14,050 nt of DNA. Source: Ignavibacteriota bacterium (GTDB lineage: Bacteria > Bacteroidota > Ignavibacteria > Palsa-1295). The notes under the pieces were generated by a model. The model worked only from the letters and a program-made list of their open reading frames with translations. It was not told the DNA's origin and ran no database searches. The DNA is taken from positions 1 to 14,050 of the forward strand of contig JANYLL010000101.1 of NCBI GenBank assembly GCA_025357895.1, given 5' to 3'. The position numbers were made by a program, and so were the translations under genes. Numbering within the stretch: the first letter of the stretch is position 1; each line of letters starts with the position of its first letter. Of the stretch, positions 7,550 through 14,050 are shown piece after piece.

Positions 7550-7759
7550 AGTGTAAATTCAAATTCCTCTTCGCACTTGATAATGAGGTACTGAGCGAAG
7601 TGAATGTGTCGGGAATAACATTTTACACATGTCCGCAAAGTGCTATCAATGCCAAAAAGGATAACACAAAAAATATGATAGAGTAAAACATTCTTTTCAT
7701 TCAGTAATCTTCCCCCTATACATAAGTACCTTGAGAATTCGTTTTGGTACAGCATTGAG

Positions 7760-7781
7760 TAGGGCAGAAATTATTGCCCTA
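7760..7781. promoter_or_regulatory. Perfect 7-bp dyad in the gene-free stretch
   Basis: TAGGGCA (7760-7766) and TGCCCTA (7775-7781) flank the 8-base loop GAAATTAT. There is no proper T tract on the plus side, so it is a poor terminator. It lies about 50 bp before the TATATTTG element and could be an operator or an RNA hairpin. The rest of 7550-7759 shows no credible gene, only short open frames with no family resemblance or plausible start. Confidence 0.3.
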
Positions 7782-7833
7782 TCGTTTGGTGGGGAAAAAT
7801 GGCGAAAATCGAAACCTTCTACTAAAAATGTCG

Positions 7834-7841
7834 TATATTTG
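7834..7841 (+). promoter_or_regulatory. Bacteroidota-type -7 promoter element (TATATTTG)
   Basis: TATATTTG is an exact match to TAnnTTTG, in the context GTCGTATATTTGAAGG. A start about 7 bases downstream (near 7848) would give the lytic transglycosylase gene a 5' leader of about 216 nt. No clear TTTG sits at the -33 spacing, so confidence is moderate. Confidence 0.45.
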
Positions 7842-7934
7842 AAGGGTGATATACAGTTGAACTCAAATTTTATCCGAAGAAGAGAAGAAATTGGTGTTTT
7901 ACTGTCAGTAATCTCATAGGAAGTACGTAGTATG

Positions 7935-8060
7935 TTTATTCAATTGCCCCCATGCTGCGAAGGTTCTTTTATTAGACCCTTCTCAGCCTGTTTTGGCATT
8001 ACTAATTGAATAAATTACTATTATTACGTCCCCTGTAATAACATTTATCAGTAGTAATTT
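7935..8060 (+). promoter_or_regulatory. Strongly folded 5' leader of the lytic transglycosylase gene (riboswitch- or attenuator-like)
   Basis: Three complementarities stack up in the last 130 bases before the ATG. P1: TTTATTCAATT (7935-7945) pairs perfectly with AATTGAATAAA (8004-8014), 11 bp. Enclosed P2: GCTG (7954-7957), GAAGG (7959-7963) and TCT (7965-7967) pair with AGA (7974-7976), CCTTC (7978-7982) and CAGC (7984-7987), with two single mismatches and loop TTTATT; TTTT follows at 7991-7994. P3: AAATTACTA plus TTATTAC (8012-8027) pair with GTAATAA (8035-8041) and TAGTAATTT (8052-8060), loop GTCCCCT and a 10-nt bulge. P3 ends three bases before ATG 8064 and would cover the ribosome-binding region. 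P1 and P3 share bases 8012-8014. I do not recognise a known riboswitch class; function is inferred. Confidence 0.5.
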
Positions 8061-8063
8061 GAA

Positions 8064-10214
8064 ATGACTCAAAATAACCGACTCAAATCATACCTGCACA
8101 GCCCCTACAGAAAGCTATTCATCTTATTACTCGCTCTCGCACCGTATGTGATTTTTGAGGGCTGCGGCAGTTCGAAAAATATTACGGCTAAATCTCAAGC
8201 CGATACTACGGCGAAAGTGGTTAAGAATGCCGATCCTTTTTCTACGCTTGATGACCATAAAGAAGCGATAGATTCTGCCGTCGTTGAAGAGCGTCTCGAA
8301 GCTGCACGTCAGGAATGGCTTCGCGCACTTGCTGCTGAACAGCGTAAGGATAAGAACGAAGTTGTCCGCCGATTCGAAGGTGCGATCGATATATTGAACC
8401 GTCTTGTCTACTTTCCGAATGTTAATGAAAATAAAGATTTTCAGGAATTAACGAAATCCGTTATTGAAGATTACGAAAAATTTGTATCCAAAATAGATGT
8501 TCTTCCTCCATCAGCTTCTATTTTCGCACTTCGGCAGAAATTTAATGAAGAGATGTCGAAGATGGATATTCGGAACATTCCGATTCCGAAAACTTCCGAT
8601 CTTGGCAGAACGCAAGTTCCTCTGACGATCAACCCTGAAGTTGAGAAAACCATCGCATGGTTTATGCAAGGTAACGGTAGACAGTTCATGGCGAAATGGC
8701 TTGGGCGATCAGGTAAGTTTTTTCCGAAGATGAAAGAGATCTTTCGCGAAGAAGGGGCTCCTGAAGAATTGATCTATCTTTCAATGATCGAAAGCGGAAT
8801 GAATCCGACCGTCGTTTCGAAAGCTCAGGCAGTTGGCCTTTGGCAGTTCATTCAGGGAACTGGTGCAATGTACGGACTCAAGAGTAATTGGTGGCTTGAT
8901 AATCGTCGTGATCCATGGAAAGCAACACGAGCAGCTGCAAGGCATCTGAAAGATCTTCACCGCGCAATGGGCGATTGGCATTTGGCACTATCGTGTTATA
9001 ATTGCAGCATGACACGTATCCGTCGCTGTATGGCTGAAACGGGCGATACTACTTTTTGGGGTATTCGCGATTGTCTTCCCAAAGAAACTCAAAATTATAT
9101 TCCGCTCTATATTGCCGCCACTCTGATCGCAATGGATCCCGCACGATACGGATTTACGAATATTGTCTATGAAAGCCCAGTAGATTACGATACGGTGTAT
9201 GTTCACGAAGCTGTCGATCTGAATGCTCTCGGGAATGCAGCTGGTGTAAGCGGACTTGATATCAAAAGTCTTAATCCTGAACTCTTACAGCCTTCGACTC
9301 CGCCGGTTGAAATTTGTGGACCGGAAGGATATTGCCTGAAAATACCTTCAGGTACAGTAATGAAATTTGCCGAGCGTTATGCCAGATTAACTCCTGAAGA
9401 AAAACGTCCGTGGCTTATTCATACTGTCGAACGCGGCGAATCGCTTCGTTCGATTGCTCGTACCTATGGACTGACAACAGATCAACTTGCCGATTATAAT
9501 AATATCAGTTCATCAGAGCATGTGAAGCGCGGTTCACGTATCCGAGTGCCGATGACGGTCATGGCTCCGGGAGTTGTTGCAACAAATGAGGCTTTAGCAA
9601 CCACAACAACTTCGAAGGATCCGGCTCCGGTGCCTGTCATAAAGAAAGCGTCAAAGATCTCCCATCGCGTAAAGCATGGCGAGACATTGAATTCTATTGC
9701 TGCACATTATGGAGTTCGCGTTTCCGATATTCGCAACTGGAATAATATCAGTTATCGCCATAAGATCAAACGGGGACAGCTTCTTGCAGTTTATATCGAT
9801 CGTTCCTCAAAACAAACGCCGACTAATGATGTTGCAGAAAAAGTATCTGCAAAGAAGGATGCCGGCGGCACTGCGCGAATTCATGCAGTTCGTCCCGGTG
9901 AGACGATGACAAGTATTGCAAAAAATTATGGTACGACAGTTGATCAACTTGCCGAGTGGAATGACGGTATGGACGCAGCCTCGCTTCAAGCAGGGCAGAA
10001 GCTAAAACTTTATGCACCAAATAAAACTGCATCAAAAGGCGATACCGATCAACCTGCGAAATCTTCAAAGCGGACGACATATAAAGTCCGCAACGGTGAT
10101 ACCCTTTCTTCGATAGCCGATAGATATGGCGTGAGTTTATCGCAACTCAAAAAAGCAAATCACCTTCGTCGTAATACGATTACAAAGGGAAAGAGACTTG
10201 TGATTCCCGGCTAA
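8064..10214 (+). CDS. MltD-like membrane-bound lytic murein transglycosylase with four LysM domains
   Basis: The 716-aa protein cleaves the glycan strands of peptidoglycan between MurNAc and GlcNAc, forming 1,6-anhydroMurNAc, in the periplasm. The N-terminal hydrophobic segment (LFILLLALAPYVIFEGC) ends in Cys34, a relaxed lipobox suggesting a lipoprotein. Residues about 60-200 are a charged helical region. The transglycosylase SLT (GH23) domain spans about 208-365: catalytic Glu243 in MIESGMNP, AVGLWQFIQGTGAMYG (256-271), DNRRDPWKATRAAARHL (279-295) and the LALSCYN helix. Four LysM peptidoglycan-binding repeats follow at about 451-496, 533-578, 606-651 and 672-715, each with the GExxxSIA-YG core; Thr/Lys-rich linkers separate the last three. 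It is longer than E. coli MltD (about 450 aa). Expression is probably controlled by the folded leader upstream. A strong terminator follows, so it is a single-gene unit. Confidence 0.94.
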   Translation: MTQNNRLKSYLHSPYRKLFILLLALAPYVIFEGCGSSKNITAKSQADTTAKVVKNADPFSTLDDHKEAIDSAVVEERLEAARQEWLRALAAEQRKDKNEVVRRFEGAIDILNRLVYFPNVNENKDFQELTKSVIEDYEKFVSKIDVLPPSASIFALRQKFNEEMSKMDIRNIPIPKTSDLGRTQVPLTINPEVEKTIAWFMQGNGRQFMAKWLGRSGKFFPKMKEIFREEGAPEELIYLSMIESGMNPTVVSKAQAVGLWQFIQGTGAMYGLKSNWWLDNRRDPWKATRAAARHLKDLHRAMGDWHLALSCYNCSMTRIRRCMAETGDTTFWGIRDCLPKETQNYIPLYIAATLIAMDPARYGFTNIVYESPVDYDTVYVHEAVDLNALGNAAGVSGLDIKSLNPELLQPSTPPVEICGPEGYCLKIPSGTVMKFAERYARLTPEEKRPWLIHTVERGESLRSIARTYGLTTDQLADYNNISSSEHVKRGSRIRVPMTVMAPGVVATNEALATTTTSKDPAPVPVIKKASKISHRVKHGETLNSIAAHYGVRVSDIRNWNNISYRHKIKRGQLLAVYIDRSSKQTPTNDVAEKVSAKKDAGGTARIHAVRPGETMTSIAKNYGTTVDQLAEWNDGMDAASLQAGQKLKLYAPNKTASKGDTDQPAKSSKRTTYKVRNGDTLSSIADRYGVSLSQLKKANHLRRNTITKGKRLVIPG

Positions 10215-10241
10215 GAATCAATCCTTCTGAAAGGAAGATAT

Positions 10242-10279
10242 AGAGCCAAAACTTTATGAAAAGTTTTGGCTCTTCTTTT
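10242..10279 (+). terminator. Rho-independent terminator of the lytic transglycosylase gene
   Basis: A perfect 14-bp stem, AGAGCCAAAACTTT (10242-10255) and AAAGTTTTGGCTCT (10260-10273), has loop ATGA and is followed by TCTTTT. It begins 27 bases after the stop codon. Confidence 0.9.
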
Positions 10280-10363
10280 AGATAAGATTGGACTAGCCTG
10301 GATTACACAACTATTTTTTCTGCAACGTGTTCTATATTTAACATGAGTATGAGATCATATTGC

Positions 10364-10397
10364 AAAAGGTATTTTCTAAATACGATTAACAAATACC
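10364..10397 (-). terminator. Probable terminator of the cupredoxin operon
   Basis: Read on the minus strand, GGTATTT (10397-10391) pairs with AAATACC (10374-10368) across a 16-base loop and is followed by TTTT (10367-10364). It lies 13 bases past the stop of the second cupredoxin gene. The stem is only 7 bp and AT-rich, so it may be weak. Confidence 0.45.
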
Positions 10398-10410
10398 GTG
10401 CCGAAAATTT

Positions 10411-10767
10411 TCACTCAACGATCACTGTACCCGTCATTCCGAATCCCATCATGGTGTGATGAGTACAGTGATAGGAATATGTTCCAGGCTTATCAAAAGT
10501 TACTGATTTTGATTCTCCTATTCCCATATCATCGGTCTTCCATGACTTATCGTCTGCAACGGCGTTATGAGTTCGGTCTTCGAGATTTTTCCATGTGACT
10601 GTCATACCTTTCGAGATGGTGATCGTCGAAGGAATAAATTTAGTGTCCGCCATAACTACAGTATTGGCTGGTATATCGGCAGTATTGATCTTATGAGTAC
10701 TCGTACAGGAAAATAAACTTGCACTCCAGAGTAATATTGCCAGGTTGGAAATAAAAATTGTTTTCAT
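10411..10767 (-). CDS. Plastocyanin/azurin-like cupredoxin lipoprotein (second gene of pair)
   Basis: The product is 118 aa. The frame is open further upstream, but that part overlaps the preceding gene and lacks a signal. ATG 10767 gives a clean lipoprotein signal (MKTIFISNLAILLWSASLFSC, lipid-modified Cys21), so it is chosen. The mature part is a single cupredoxin domain. Candidate type 1 copper ligands are His67 (DRTHNAV), Cys101 and His104 (YHCTHHT), and a Met among 106, 107 and 111 (MMGFGM). The surrounding pattern VVMADTKFIPSTITISKGMTVTW and FDKPGTYSYHC is typical of plastocyanin-like electron carriers or copper-binding proteins on the periplasmic side. It lies 19 bp downstream of its paralogue. 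The His-to-Met loop is two residues longer than in the paralogue, which may change the copper site. Confidence 0.9.
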   Translation of the reverse strand: MKTIFISNLAILLWSASLFSCTSTHKINTADIPANTVVMADTKFIPSTITISKGMTVTWKNLEDRTHNAVADDKSWKTDDMGIGESKSVTFDKPGTYSYHCTHHTMMGFGMTGTVIVE

Positions 10768-10786
10768 ATGTGTCTGTAGAATATGT

Positions 10787-11143
10787 CTATTGTACGATGA
10801 TCGTACCGACCATCCCCATGTTACTATGATAAATGCAAACGTATGTGAATGTGCCGACCGTGTTGAATGGTATTTTTTTTGATTTTCCGGCTTCAATATC
10901 CTTAGTATCCCATATTCCTTTATCGCTGGTGGAAGTATGTGTGACTCCGTCATCATTAAGCCACGTCACTTCAGTACCCTTGGTGATAGTCAACGTTTTC
11001 GGGTGAAACTGCGACCCTGACATAGTAACTGTATTCGGAGGGGTGGTAGCATTGGTGCTGGAACTGCAGGATGAAATCACGATGGTCATTATCGCCAAAA
11101 GAAATGCTTCTGTAGCTAACGAGCTAATTTTTGTTCTTTTCAT
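10787..11143 (-). CDS. Plastocyanin/azurin-like cupredoxin lipoprotein (first gene of pair)
   Basis: The product is 118 aa with lipoprotein signal LLAIMTIVISSC (Cys26), followed by a short Ser/Thr/Asn-rich tether and one cupredoxin domain. Candidate copper ligands are His69 (DGVTHTST), Cys103, His106 (YVCIYHSN) and Met109 or Met111. Met111 matches plastocyanin spacing (Cys+8, followed by Val-Gly). The strands NTVTMSGSQFHPKTLTITKG and WLNDDG align closely with the downstream gene, showing a tandem duplication that has diverged considerably. It is probably the promoter-proximal gene of a two-gene minus-strand operon acting in periplasmic electron transfer or copper handling. No TAnnTTTG element is seen just upstream. 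Redox partners are not identifiable here. Confidence 0.92.
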   Translation of the reverse strand: MKRTKISSLATEAFLLAIMTIVISSCSSSTNATTPPNTVTMSGSQFHPKTLTITKGTEVTWLNDDGVTHTSTSDKGIWDTKDIEAGKSKKIPFNTVGTFTYVCIYHSNMGMVGTIIVQ

Positions 11144-11317
11144 AATATAAATAAAGTAAGATGAAATTAAAAACCTCAGGTTAAAGATCGGAGGCTTTTA
11201 GAGTGGTTAATATAATTTTAAGCAAATTTGCAGAGATTCGGTTCCATTTCAGTGGGGGCGGATTTGTGACCGTAACTTCTTCATTACTCCCTCGTTCTAA
11301 GATTAGAATTTAATTAA

Positions 11318-11646
11318 ATATACTCGTTTATTCCATTTGTTTTTCTGGTAGCAATCGGCTGCAAGAATTCTACGCTTACTTCACCGCAAGGTGCAATCAG
11401 CGATCTTAAAGGTGCCGTCGGGCTTTATGATTCACACGCTAATCAAATCACGGATAAAAGCGGCGTAGTTTCAAATTGGGAAATTTGCACAGGTACAGGC
11501 TTGGCAAAATCTGGGATGACAGTTTATCTGAAAGCTTTTGCAAATACTACTAAATACTCTCCTGAATATTATGAAGCAAAAACAAAAAATGGATCGATCC
11601 TAATCCATTACCTTCATCGAATGTCGTATCGATTGTTATTCCGTAG
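11318..11646 (+). pseudogene. Decayed lipoprotein gene (remnant)
   Basis: One frame from 11318 reads IYSFIPFVFLVAIGCKNSTL, a lipoprotein signal with lipobox AIGC, then SPQGAISDLKGAVGLYDSHA and NQITDKSGVVV. This resembles the start of surface lipoproteins with a carboxypeptidase-regulatory-like domain. The codon at the expected start is ATA, and no ATG or GTG precedes it before an in-frame TAA at 11315. The middle (SNWEICTGTGLAKSGMTVY) does not continue the domain, which suggests an internal deletion. Near the A-run at 11584-11589 the sense passes to another frame, WIDPNPLPSSNVVSIVIP, ending at TAG 11644; the unshifted frame runs on to TAG 11666. A lost start, a probable internal deletion and a frameshift together indicate a pseudogene. 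Bases 11144-11317, between this and the cupredoxins, hold no gene, only the short palindromes TTCTAAGATTAGAA (11296-11309) and ATTTAATTAAAT (11308-11319). Confidence 0.6.
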
Positions 11647-11656
11647 GGTTATCAAC

Positions 11657-11687
11657 GATCGCGCGTAGTTTCCGGTTACGCGCGATC
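11657..11687. terminator. GC-rich perfect hairpin between convergent units
   Basis: GATCGCGCGTA (11657-11667) and TACGCGCGATC (11677-11687) form an uninterrupted 11-bp stem with a 9-base loop, much more GC-rich than the surroundings. No T tract follows on either strand, so classical Rho-independent action is doubtful. Position (after the remnant gene, 18 bp before the end of the convergent membrane protein gene) fits a two-way transcription stop. Confidence 0.45.
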
Positions 11688-11705
11688 ATAATCTTCGTAT
11701 CTGTC

Positions 11706-11894
11706 CTATTTCCCTATGTGAATTGTCCCCGCGTCAAATATCCCGAATACTTTCAATATCCATAAGATCACCACGATGACCACGACAATGTTAAGTATCT
11801 GCTTGATCTTCGAATCCATCGGAATAAACCGATTGATCAGCCACAAACCGACGCCAACGGCAACGAGTATAAGTACAAGTTGAATTAAGTCCAT
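11706..11894 (-). CDS. Thivi_2564 family small membrane protein
   Basis: The 62-aa protein has two transmembrane helices, LIQLVLILVAVGVGLWLI (residues 3-20) and ILNIVVVIVVILWILKVFGI (33-52). They are joined by a short conserved turn, NRFIPMDSKIKQ, with an Asp and Lys residues. This helix-IPMD-K-helix layout and the length match the family I know as Thivi_2564 (function unknown, widespread in bacteria). It probably sits in the inner membrane with both short ends on the same side. It is monocistronic, divergent from the lipoprotein gene at 12048, with a 153-bp spacer between the two. Confidence 0.88.
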   Translation of the reverse strand: MDLIQLVLILVAVGVGLWLINRFIPMDSKIKQILNIVVVIVVILWILKVFGIFDAGTIHIGK

Positions 11895-12047
11895 AATAGT
11901 AATTTTAGTTATTAATGATGCGGATTAGTGAGGGGAGTGCAGAATTAACAGGTTGAGGTGAAGTATGATTACAGCAAATGCTGAGATTTCAGTCGTTGTA
12001 ACTTTCTTTTAGTTGAAGTGTTATTAGAATAGTATTAATAAGGACTG

Positions 12048-12596
12048 ATGATAAAGCACCAAATTCTTTACATAGTTTTCTGTGCATTTTCCTTTACTTC
12101 ATGTGCGCCTACTGACGATAATGAAAAAATTTTCAGTTGTAAAATTGACGGAAATTTATGGATAGCAGAAACGGCAAATGAAATATCAGGATATACTTCT
12201 AATGCAAGTATGGATCTGATTAGAACTGGTACAGTTTTCAGTGGTTCACTTGATGCATATAACGCCGGATCAAATCTTCAAATAGTACTTAATAATTTAA
12301 CCGATACCGGATTCTTTCCCCTTACTCCAAACGATTCTTTTTTCAAAGGTACAGAATTTACTGATAAAGATGGAGTAATCTATAAATCTGTACCTGGAAA
12401 TCAAAGTTTCTTAAAGCTCACTCAGTTTGATACGTCAAAATTAGTTATTGCTACTGATTCGATTACTCCTGGGACGTCATTCCCAGATACTAAGGGTTCA
12501 TTTAACATTATTGTTCAAAACTCAGATGGTAAAATGATAAATATTACGGATGGGAAGTTCGCTCTAAGCTGGTTAACTGTCCATCGGAAAAACTAA
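12048..12596 (+). CDS. Small secreted lipoprotein, DUF6252-like
   Basis: The 182-aa protein has a lipoprotein signal (ILYIVFCAFSFTSC, Cys19). The mature region is predicted all-beta. It begins with FSCKIDGNLWIA and ends with GKFALSW, with TQFDTSKLVIATDS and FNIIVQNSDGK in between. This order (a CxxDGxxW opening, a strand-rich middle, a closing ITDGKF) resembles Bacteroidota lipoproteins of the DUF6252 type, whose function is unknown; the assignment is tentative. AAGGA at 12040-12044 lies three bases before the ATG, a close but recognisable Shine-Dalgarno. It is a single gene between the divergent membrane protein and the mqnE-like gene, with no functional link evident. Confidence 0.82.
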   Translation: MIKHQILYIVFCAFSFTSCAPTDDNEKIFSCKIDGNLWIAETANEISGYTSNASMDLIRTGTVFSGSLDAYNAGSNLQIVLNNLTDTGFFPLTPNDSFFKGTEFTDKDGVIYKSVPGNQSFLKLTQFDTSKLVIATDSITPGTSFPDTKGSFNIIVQNSDGKMINITDGKFALSWLTVHRKN

Positions 12597-12676
12597 TTCT
12601 TTTTTAGTCCTCGGATTGAATCCTCTCTCGAATCTGTTTTATTGCTGTCATACGAATAATCTAAAATATTTTTATA

Positions 12677-14050
12677 ATGCTCTCTCCGAAAGAACTTACA
12701 TTCCGTGATTCAGGGCTTATGCCCATCTGGAATAAGGTACGCAATGGTATCCGATTAACAAAAGAAGACGGGTTAATTCTTTATGCCACACATGATCTTA
12801 TAGGTCTTGGCAGAATGGCGAATGAAGTATCTCGCGCAAAATCAGGAGATAGCGTATATTTTGTTCTTAATCAAAAATTTGAACCGACAAATATTTGTGT
12901 TCTATCCTGTAAATTCTGTGATTTTGCCGTAAAGAAAGGTGCACCTGAAGCATACGAGCAAAGCATTGAAGAAATGCTTTCAATACTCAATCCTGATATT
13001 CGTGAAGTACATATTACCATGGGCTTGCATCCGGATTGGGAATGGCAGCATTATGTTGATATTGTACGTCGCATTAAAGAGGCTTACCCTCTCATTGATG
13101 TAAAAGCATTCACGGCAGTCGAGATAGATTTCTTTGCAAAGAAATTCAAGAAAACTCATGAAGAGGTCTTGAGCGAATTAAAAGCTGTCGGCTTGCGGAC
13201 AATGCCTGGCGGCGGGGCAGAAGTATTTTCCGAGCGCGTCCGTAAATTAATTTTCAATCAGAAGATCGGCGCAAAGACATGGTTCGAAGTTCATCGCAAA
13301 GCGCATAAGCTTGGCATTCAATCGAATGTGACAATGCTATACGGACATGTTGAAACGCTTGAAGAGCGCATCGAGCATATGATAAAACTTCGAGACGTGC
13401 AGGATGAAACGGGCGGCTTCATGACATTTATTCCTCTTGCATTCCAGCCCGGCGATACAGGAATAAAAACCAAGAATAATTTTACGAGTGCGATCGACGA
13501 CCTCAAAACAATTGCGATCAGCCGTTTAATGCTTGATAACATTGCGCATATCAAGGCATACTGGGTGATGTTGACGGCTGAAGTTGCAGCCGTTGCACTG
13601 AATTTTGGTGCCGATGATATGGATGGTATTGTCGGACACGAGCGCATTGCCCATGATGCCGGAGCAACAAGCCCAATGCAGCTTGCAAAAGAAAAAATTA
13701 TTTCTATCATCCACGAAGCAGGAAAAGTGCCGGTTGAGCGTGATGTCTGGTATAATCCGCTTCAAATCTATCCTGCAGAAAAAACGAGCATCGTTAGTAA
13801 GATGCCTTATCTTAACTCTGTGCCATTTTATGGGACTTATGAGACCGATAGGGTAGATATGAAGTTGATCCCGCTTGTACCGCGAGTCTTTGGGCAATTT
13901 GCAAAAGAGGGTAAGGTTGATGCAGGTCCGTTATCTCTGATGGATTATGTTGCAAATCAGGATGAATTTGAAACGCTTGATTATGGAGTTGCTGTGAGCG
14001 GCAAAGCATATTCCGTGCTGCTATATTCTCATCACGAGTGGAAAAATCTT
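12677..14050 (+). CDS. mqnE: Aminofutalosine synthase MqnE fused to an MqnA-like chorismate dehydratase domain (3'-truncated by window edge)
   Basis: There are 458 codons with no stop before the window end. Residues about 1-365 are MqnE, a radical SAM enzyme that joins 3-[(1-carboxyvinyl)oxy]benzoate to the SAM-derived adenosyl radical to give 6-amino-6-deoxyfutalosine (menaquinone futalosine pathway). The [4Fe-4S] motif CxxxCxxC is at Cys74, Cys78 and Cys81. Family words are VHITMGLHPDWEW (111-123), AFTAVEIDFFAKKF (144-157), TMPGGGAEVFSERVRK (175-190), SNVTMLYGHVETLEERI (216-232), FIPLAFQPG (251-259), LDNIAHIKAYWV (286-297) and VERDVWYN (353-360). From about 370 the frame passes directly into an MqnA/DUF178-type domain: MPYLNSVPFYG (376-386), KEGKVDAGPLSLMDY (410-424) and GVAVSGKAYSVLLYS (437-451). 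MqnA dehydrates chorismate to the very substrate of MqnE, so two successive steps appear joined. ATG 12677 is the only fitting start; there is no Shine-Dalgarno. Confidence 0.92.
   Translation, partial: MLSPKELTFRDSGLMPIWNKVRNGIRLTKEDGLILYATHDLIGLGRMANEVSRAKSGDSVYFVLNQKFEPTNICVLSCKFCDFAVKKGAPEAYEQSIEEMLSILNPDIREVHITMGLHPDWEWQHYVDIVRRIKEAYPLIDVKAFTAVEIDFFAKKFKKTHEEVLSELKAVGLRTMPGGGAEVFSERVRKLIFNQKIGAKTWFEVHRKAHKLGIQSNVTMLYGHVETLEERIEHMIKLRDVQDETGGFMTFIPLAFQPGDTGIKTKNNFTSAIDDLKTIAISRLMLDNIAHIKAYWVMLTAEVAAVALNFGADDMDGIVGHERIAHDAGATSPMQLAKEKIISIIHEAGKVPVERDVWYNPLQIYPAEKTSIVSKMPYLNSVPFYGTYETDRVDMKLIPLVPRVFGQFAKEGKVDAGPLSLMDYVANQDEFETLDYGVAVSGKAYSVLLYSHHEWKNL

Noticed and set aside
7731..7919. 62-codon open frame starting at TTG before the lytic transglycosylase gene
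   Set aside because: No ribosome-binding site or family resemblance; it overlaps the dyad and promoter-like element.
10426..10450. Resemblance of gtcattccgaatccc to the intergenic repeat near 5060
   Set aside because: It lies inside the cupredoxin coding sequence at the conserved Met-Gly region, so it is explained by the protein.
10768..10956. N-terminal extension of the second cupredoxin frame (ATG 10956)
   Set aside because: It overlaps the coding end of the first cupredoxin, and the real lipoprotein signal begins at ATG 10767.
13318..14009. Several open frames on the minus strand and one on the plus strand
   Set aside because: They are shadows of the mqnE-mqnA frame, which is strongly supported by motifs but runs off the window end.

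Overview
The window looks like a chromosomal segment from a member of the Bacteroidota/FCB superphylum, perhaps on the Ignavibacteria/Kapabacteria side. Four sequence-level facts support this. Three consecutive genes at the left end encode secreted proteins ending in type IX secretion system (T9SS) type A sorting domains. Lipoproteins are common. Shine-Dalgarno sites are mostly weak or absent. Two TAnnTTTG elements match the Bacteroidota -7 promoter consensus. The phylum-level placement is inference; the window has no rRNA or marker gene that settles it. I see no IS element, integrase, tRNA, rRNA or CRISPR array.

Layout. (1) 1-5036 (+): three T9SS cargo genes: the 3' part of a clan GH-A-like glycoside hydrolase, a four-Asp-box sialidase-like propeller protein with a conserved Cys motif, and a seven-repeat propeller protein. 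The last reading frame is cut by an in-frame TAA at 4701 and its sorting domain continues in the same frame to 5036. (2) 5216-6190 (+): ATP-type 6-phosphofructokinase, separated from a convergent 121-aa hypothetical gene (6279-6644, -) by a large AT-rich imperfect palindrome. (3) 6755-7549 (-): short-chain dehydrogenase. (4) 7550-8063: gene-free, with a dyad, a promoter-like element and a strongly folded leader just before the next gene. (5) 8064-10214 (+): MltD-like lytic transglycosylase with four LysM domains, followed by a clear Rho-independent terminator. (6) 10411-11143 (-): two tandem small cupredoxin lipoproteins. (7) 11318-11646 (+): a decayed lipoprotein gene, then a GC-rich hairpin. 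(8) 11706-11894 (-): a Thivi_2564-type two-helix membrane protein. (9) 12048-12596 (+): a small lipoprotein. (10) 12677 to the window end (+): aminofutalosine synthase MqnE reading without interruption into an MqnA-like domain. This last frame runs off the edge.

Most genes are single transcription units with different jobs (polysaccharide handling, glycolysis, peptidoglycan remodelling, periplasmic copper/electron transfer, menaquinone synthesis). Only the two cupredoxins form an obvious operon. The points most worth a second look are the MqnE-MqnA fusion, the structured leader in front of the lytic transglycosylase gene, the stop codon inside the seventh propeller blade, and the loop-length difference between the two cupredoxins.
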